This document shows positions 20,114 to 24,265 of a DNA stretch of 24,265 bases, piece after piece (position 1 is the first letter of the stretch; each line of letters starts with the position of its first letter). The notes below the pieces were generated by a model. That model made no database searches. It worked only from the letters and a program-made list of their open reading frames with translations, and was not told the origin of the DNA. This DNA comes from Nemertoderma westbladi (taxonomy: Eukaryota; Xenacoelomorpha; Nemertodermatida; Nemertodermatidae): NCBI GenBank assembly GCA_032718475.1, contig JAUCBJ010005727.1, forward strand, positions 1 to 24,265, written 5' to 3'. The position numbers and the translations under genes are program-made.

Positions 20114-23100
20114 CTTACATCGTTTGGTGTTCCAACTTACATAGTTTGGTGTTCCAACTTACATAGTTTGGTGTTCCAACTTACATAGTTTGGTGTTCCA
20201 ACTTACATAGTTTGGTGTTCCAACTTACATAGTTTGGTGTTCCAACTTACATAGTTTGGTGTTCCAACTTACATAGTTTGGTGTTCCAACTTACATAGTT
20301 TGGTGTTCCAACTTACATAGTTTGGTGTTCCAACTTACATAGTTTGGTGTTCCAACTTACATAGTTTGGTGTTCCAACTTACATAGTTTGGTGTTCCAAC
20401 TTACATACTTTGGTGTTCCAACTTACATACTTTGGTGTTCCAACTTACATAGATTGGTGTTCCAACTTACATAGTTTGGTGTTCCAACTTACATAGTTTG
20501 GTGTTCCAACTTACATAGTTTGGTGTTCCAACTTACATAGTTTGGTGTTCCAACTTACATAGTTTGGTGTTCCAACTTACATAGTTTGGTGTTCCAACTT
20601 ACATAGTTTGGTGTTCCAACTTACATAGTTTGGTGTTCCAACTTACATAGTTTGGTGTTCCAACTTACATAGTTTGGTGGTCCAACTTACATAGTTTGGT
20701 GTTCCAACTTACATAGTTTGGTGTTCCAACTTACATAGTTTGGTGTTCCAACTTACATACTTTGGTGTTCCAACTTACATAGTTTGGTGTTCCAACTTAC
20801 ATTACATAGTTTGGTGTTCCAACTTACATAGTTTGGTGTTCCAACTTACATAGTTTGGTGTTCCAACTTACATAGTTTGGTGTTCCAACTTACATAGTTT
20901 GGTGTTCCAACTTACATAGTTTGGTGTTCCAACTTACATAGTTTGGTGTTCCAACTTACATAGTTTGGTGTTCCAACTTACATAGTTTGGTGTTCCAACT
21001 TACATAGTTTGGTGTTCCAACTTACATAGTTTGGTGTTCCAACTTACATAGTTTGGTGTTCCAACTTACATACTTTGGTGTTCCAACTTACATAGATTGG
21101 TGTTCCAACTTACATAGTTTGGTGTTCCAACTTACATAGTTTGGTGTTCCAACTTACATAGATTGGTGTTCCAACTTACATAGTTTGGTGTTCCAACTTA
21201 CATAGTTTGGTGTTCCAACTTACATAGTTTGGTGTTCCAACTTACATCGTTTGGTGTTCCAACTTACATAGTTTGGTGTTCCAACTTACATAATTTGGTG
21301 TTCCAACTTACATAGTTTGGTGTTCCAACTTACATCGTTTGGTGTTCCAACTTACATAGTTTGGTGTTCCAACTTACATAGTTTGGTGTTCCAACTTACA
21401 TACTTTGGTGTTCCGACTTACATAGATTGGTGTTCCAACTTACATAGTTTGGTGTTCCAACTTACATAGTTTGGTGTTCCAACTTACATAGTTTGGTGTT
21501 CCAACTTACATACTTTGGTGTTCCAACTTACATAGATTGGTGTTCCAACTTACATACTTTGGTGTTCCAACTTACATAGATTGGTGTTCCAACTTACATA
21601 GTTTGGTGTTCCAACTTACATAGTTTGGTGTTCCAACTTACATAGTTTGGTGTTCCAACTTACATCGTTTGGTGTTCCAACTTACATAGTTTGGTGTTCC
21701 AACTTACATACTTTGGTGTTCCAACTTACATAGATTGGTGTTCCAACTTACATAGTTTGGTGTTCCAACTTACATAGTTTGGTGTTCCAACTTACATACT
21801 TTGGTGTTCCAACTTACATAGATTGGTGTTCCAACTTACATAGTTTGGTGTTCCAACTTACATAGTTTGGTGTTCCAACTTACATACTTTGGTGTTCCAA
21901 CTTACATAGATTGGTGTTCCAACTTACATAGTTTGGTGTTCCAACTTACATAGTTTGGTGTTCCAACTTACATAGTTTGGTGTTCCAACTTACATAGTTT
22001 GGTGTTCCAACTTACATAGTTTGGTGTTCCAACTTACATACTTTGGTGTTCCAACTTACATAGATTGGTGTTCCAACTTACATAGTTTGGTGTTCCAACT
22101 TACATCGTTTGGTGTTCCAACTTACATACTTTGGTGTTCCAACTTACATAGATTGGTGTTCCAACTTACATAGTTTGGTGTTCCAACTTACATCGTTTGG
22201 TGTTCCAACTTACATCGTTTGGTGTTCCAACTTACATAGATTGGTGTTCCAACTTACATAGTTTGGTGTTCCAACTTACATCGTTTGGTGTTCCAACTTA
22301 CATACTTTGGTGTTCCAACTTACATAGATTGGTGTTCCAACTTACATACTTTGGTGTTCCAACTTACATCATTTGGTGTTCCAACTTACATAGTTTGGTG
22401 TTCCAACTTACATAGTTTGGTGTTCCAACTTACATCGTTTGGTGTTCCAACTTACATAGTTTGGTGTTCCAACTTATATCGCTTGGTGTTCCAACTTACA
22501 TAGTTTGGTGTTTCAACTTACATAGTTTGGTGTTCCAACTTACATAGTTTGGTGTTCCAACTTACATAGTTTGGTGTTCCAACTTACATAGTTTGGTGTT
22601 CCAACTTACATCGTTTGGTGTTCCAACTTACATAGTTTGGTGTTCCAACTTACATAGTTTGGTGTTCCAACTTACATACTTTGGTGTTCCAACTTACATA
22701 GATTGGTGTTCCAACTTACATAGTTTGGTGTTCCAACTTACATAGTTTGGTGTTCCAACTTACATAGTTTGGTGTTCCAACTTACATACTTTGGTGTTCC
22801 AACTTACATAGATTGGTGTTCCAACTTACATACTTTGGTGTTCCAACTTACATAGATTGGTGTTCCAACTTACATAGTTTGGTGTTCCAACTTACATAGT
22901 TTGGTGTTCCAACTTACATAGTTTGGTGTTCCAACTTACATAGTTTGGTGTTCCAACTTACATAGTTTGGTGTTCCAACTTACATAGTTTGGTGTTCCAA
23001 CTTACATAGTTTGGTGTTCCAACTTACATACTTTGGTGTTCCAACTTACATAGATTGGTGTTCCAACTTACATAGTTTGGTGTTCCAACTTACATAGTTT

Positions 23101-24265
23101 GGTGTTCCAACTTACATAGTTTGGTGTTCCAACTTACATCGTTTGGTGTTCCAACTTACATAGTTTGGTGTTCCAACTTACATAGTTTGGTGTTCCAACT
23201 TACATCGTTTGGTGTTCCAACTTACATAGTTTGGTGTTCCAACTTATATCGCTTGGTGTTCCAACTTACATAGTTTGGTGTTTCAACTTACATAGTTTGG
23301 TGTTCCAACTTACATAGTTTGGTGTTCCAACTTACATAGTTTGGTGTTTCAACTTACATAGTTTGGTGTTCCAACTTACATCGTTTGGTGTTCCAACTTA
23401 CATAGTTTGGTGTTCCAACTTACATAGTTTGGTGTTCCAACTTACATCGTTTGGTGTTCCAACTTACATAGTTTGGTGTTCCAACTTACATAGTTTGGTG
23501 TTCCAACTTACATACTTTGGTGTTCCAACTTACATAGATTGGTGTTCCAACTTACATAGTTTGGTGTTCCAACTTACATAGTTTGGTGTTCCAACTTACA
23601 TAGTTTGGTGTTCCAACTTACATACTTTGGTGTTCCAACTTACATAGATTGGTGTTCCAACTTACATACTTTGGTGTTCCAACTTACATAGATTGGTGTT
23701 CCAACTTACATAGTTTGGTGTTCCAACTTACATAGTTTGGTGTTCCAACTTACATAGTTTGGTGTTCCAACTTACATAGTTTGGTGTTCCAACTTACATA
23801 GTTTGGTGTTCCAACTTACATAGTTTGGTGTTCCAACTTACATAGTTTGGTGTTCCAACTTACATAGTTTGGTGTTCCAACTTACATACTTTGGTGTTCC
23901 AACTTACATAGATTGGTGTTCCAACTTACATAGTTTGGTGTTCCAACTTACATAGTTTGGTGTTCCAACTTACATAGCTTGGTGTTCCAACTTACATCGT
24001 TTGGTGTTCCAACTTACATAGTTTGGTGTTCCAACTTACATAGTTTGGTGTTCCAACTTACATAGTTTGGTGTTCCAACTTACATCGTTTGGTGTTCCAA
24101 CTTACATAGTTTGGTGTTCCAACTTACATAGTTTGGTGTTCCAACTTACATAGTTTGGTGTTCCAACTTACATCGTTTGGTGTTCCAACTTACATAGTTT
24201 GGTGTTCCAACTTACATAGTTTGGTGTTCCAACTTACATACTTTGGTGTTCCAACTTACATAGAT
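20114..24265. repeat. Higher-order repeat segment, uninterrupted copy
   Basis: Matches the variant order of 12571-18254 without the retrotransposon. The intact site equivalent to the insertion point is at 22691-22694. The copy continues past the window end. Confidence 0.88.

Larger units (their letters stand above)
16680..24265. repeat. 22-bp satellite array, second block (runs off the window)
   Basis: About 345 monomers of the same 22-bp family as 8931-15189, in the same orientation and resuming in phase after the retrotransposon. The same variant set is used. Private features are a TTACA 5-base insertion near 20801 and a TTACAAC variant near 17776. The array reaches the right edge, so its full length is unknown. 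Confidence 0.97.

Noticed and set aside
8931-24265. CRISPR array
   Set aside because: The repeats are contiguous 22-bp monomers with no unique spacers, in a eukaryotic context.
8931-24265. Telomeric repeat
   Set aside because: The monomer is 22 bp with no G-rich TTAGGG-type unit, and it is interrupted internally and not shown to be terminal.

Overview
The window looks like nuclear DNA from an invertebrate animal. It is AT-rich, holds a long secreted or membrane-type cysteine-rich protein gene, RTE-like non-LTR retrotransposon copies with short tandem-repeat 3' tails, a probable tRNA-derived SINE and a very large 22-bp satellite. There is no bacterial-type gene organisation. I cannot assign a phylum: RTE-like elements of this type are widespread in flatworms, cnidarians, sponges and other animals.

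Layout. 20-141: minus-strand scrap of a retrotransposon. 366-1287: large imperfect inverted repeat with two arms of about 430 bp, each holding a C (or G) homopolymer. 1419-4469: the only convincing host gene, an uninterrupted 1016-codon frame for a signal-peptide-bearing protein with nine tandem cysteine modules and a C-terminal transmembrane helix. 4470-8337: AT-rich non-coding DNA with a G-quadruplex motif, two 23-base homopolymers, a small tandem duplication, a few hairpins and a tRNA-like SINE head. 8338-8876: a second minus-strand retrotransposon fragment, internally deleted. 8878-8930: a head-to-head pair of the synthetic SMART-type cDNA/amplification primer. 8931-24265 (window end): roughly 630 copies of a 22-bp satellite monomer, interrupted once at 15190-16679 by a 5'-truncated retrotransposon copy with an intact reverse transcriptase frame.

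Most important point for a reader: the primer palindrome at 8878-8930 is not natural DNA. It has the form insert / reverse primer / primer / insert, as expected when two amplified fragments are ligated together. The join between the gene-bearing left part (1-8877) and the satellite right part (8931-24265) is therefore probably an artefact, and no biological linkage between them should be assumed.

Within the satellite, base variants between monomers are confined almost entirely to one short segment. Their order repeats at a scale of about 6 kb, so the array is a higher-order repeat of about 270-282 monomers, seen about 2.3 times. The retrotransposon is present in only one of the higher-order copies and is flanked by a 4-bp AACT duplication, which dates its insertion after the amplification. 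Apart from the cysteine-module gene and the retrotransposon reverse transcriptase, I see no credible protein genes. The many 72-residue open frames in the satellite are a consequence of its period and start at TTG, not ATG.
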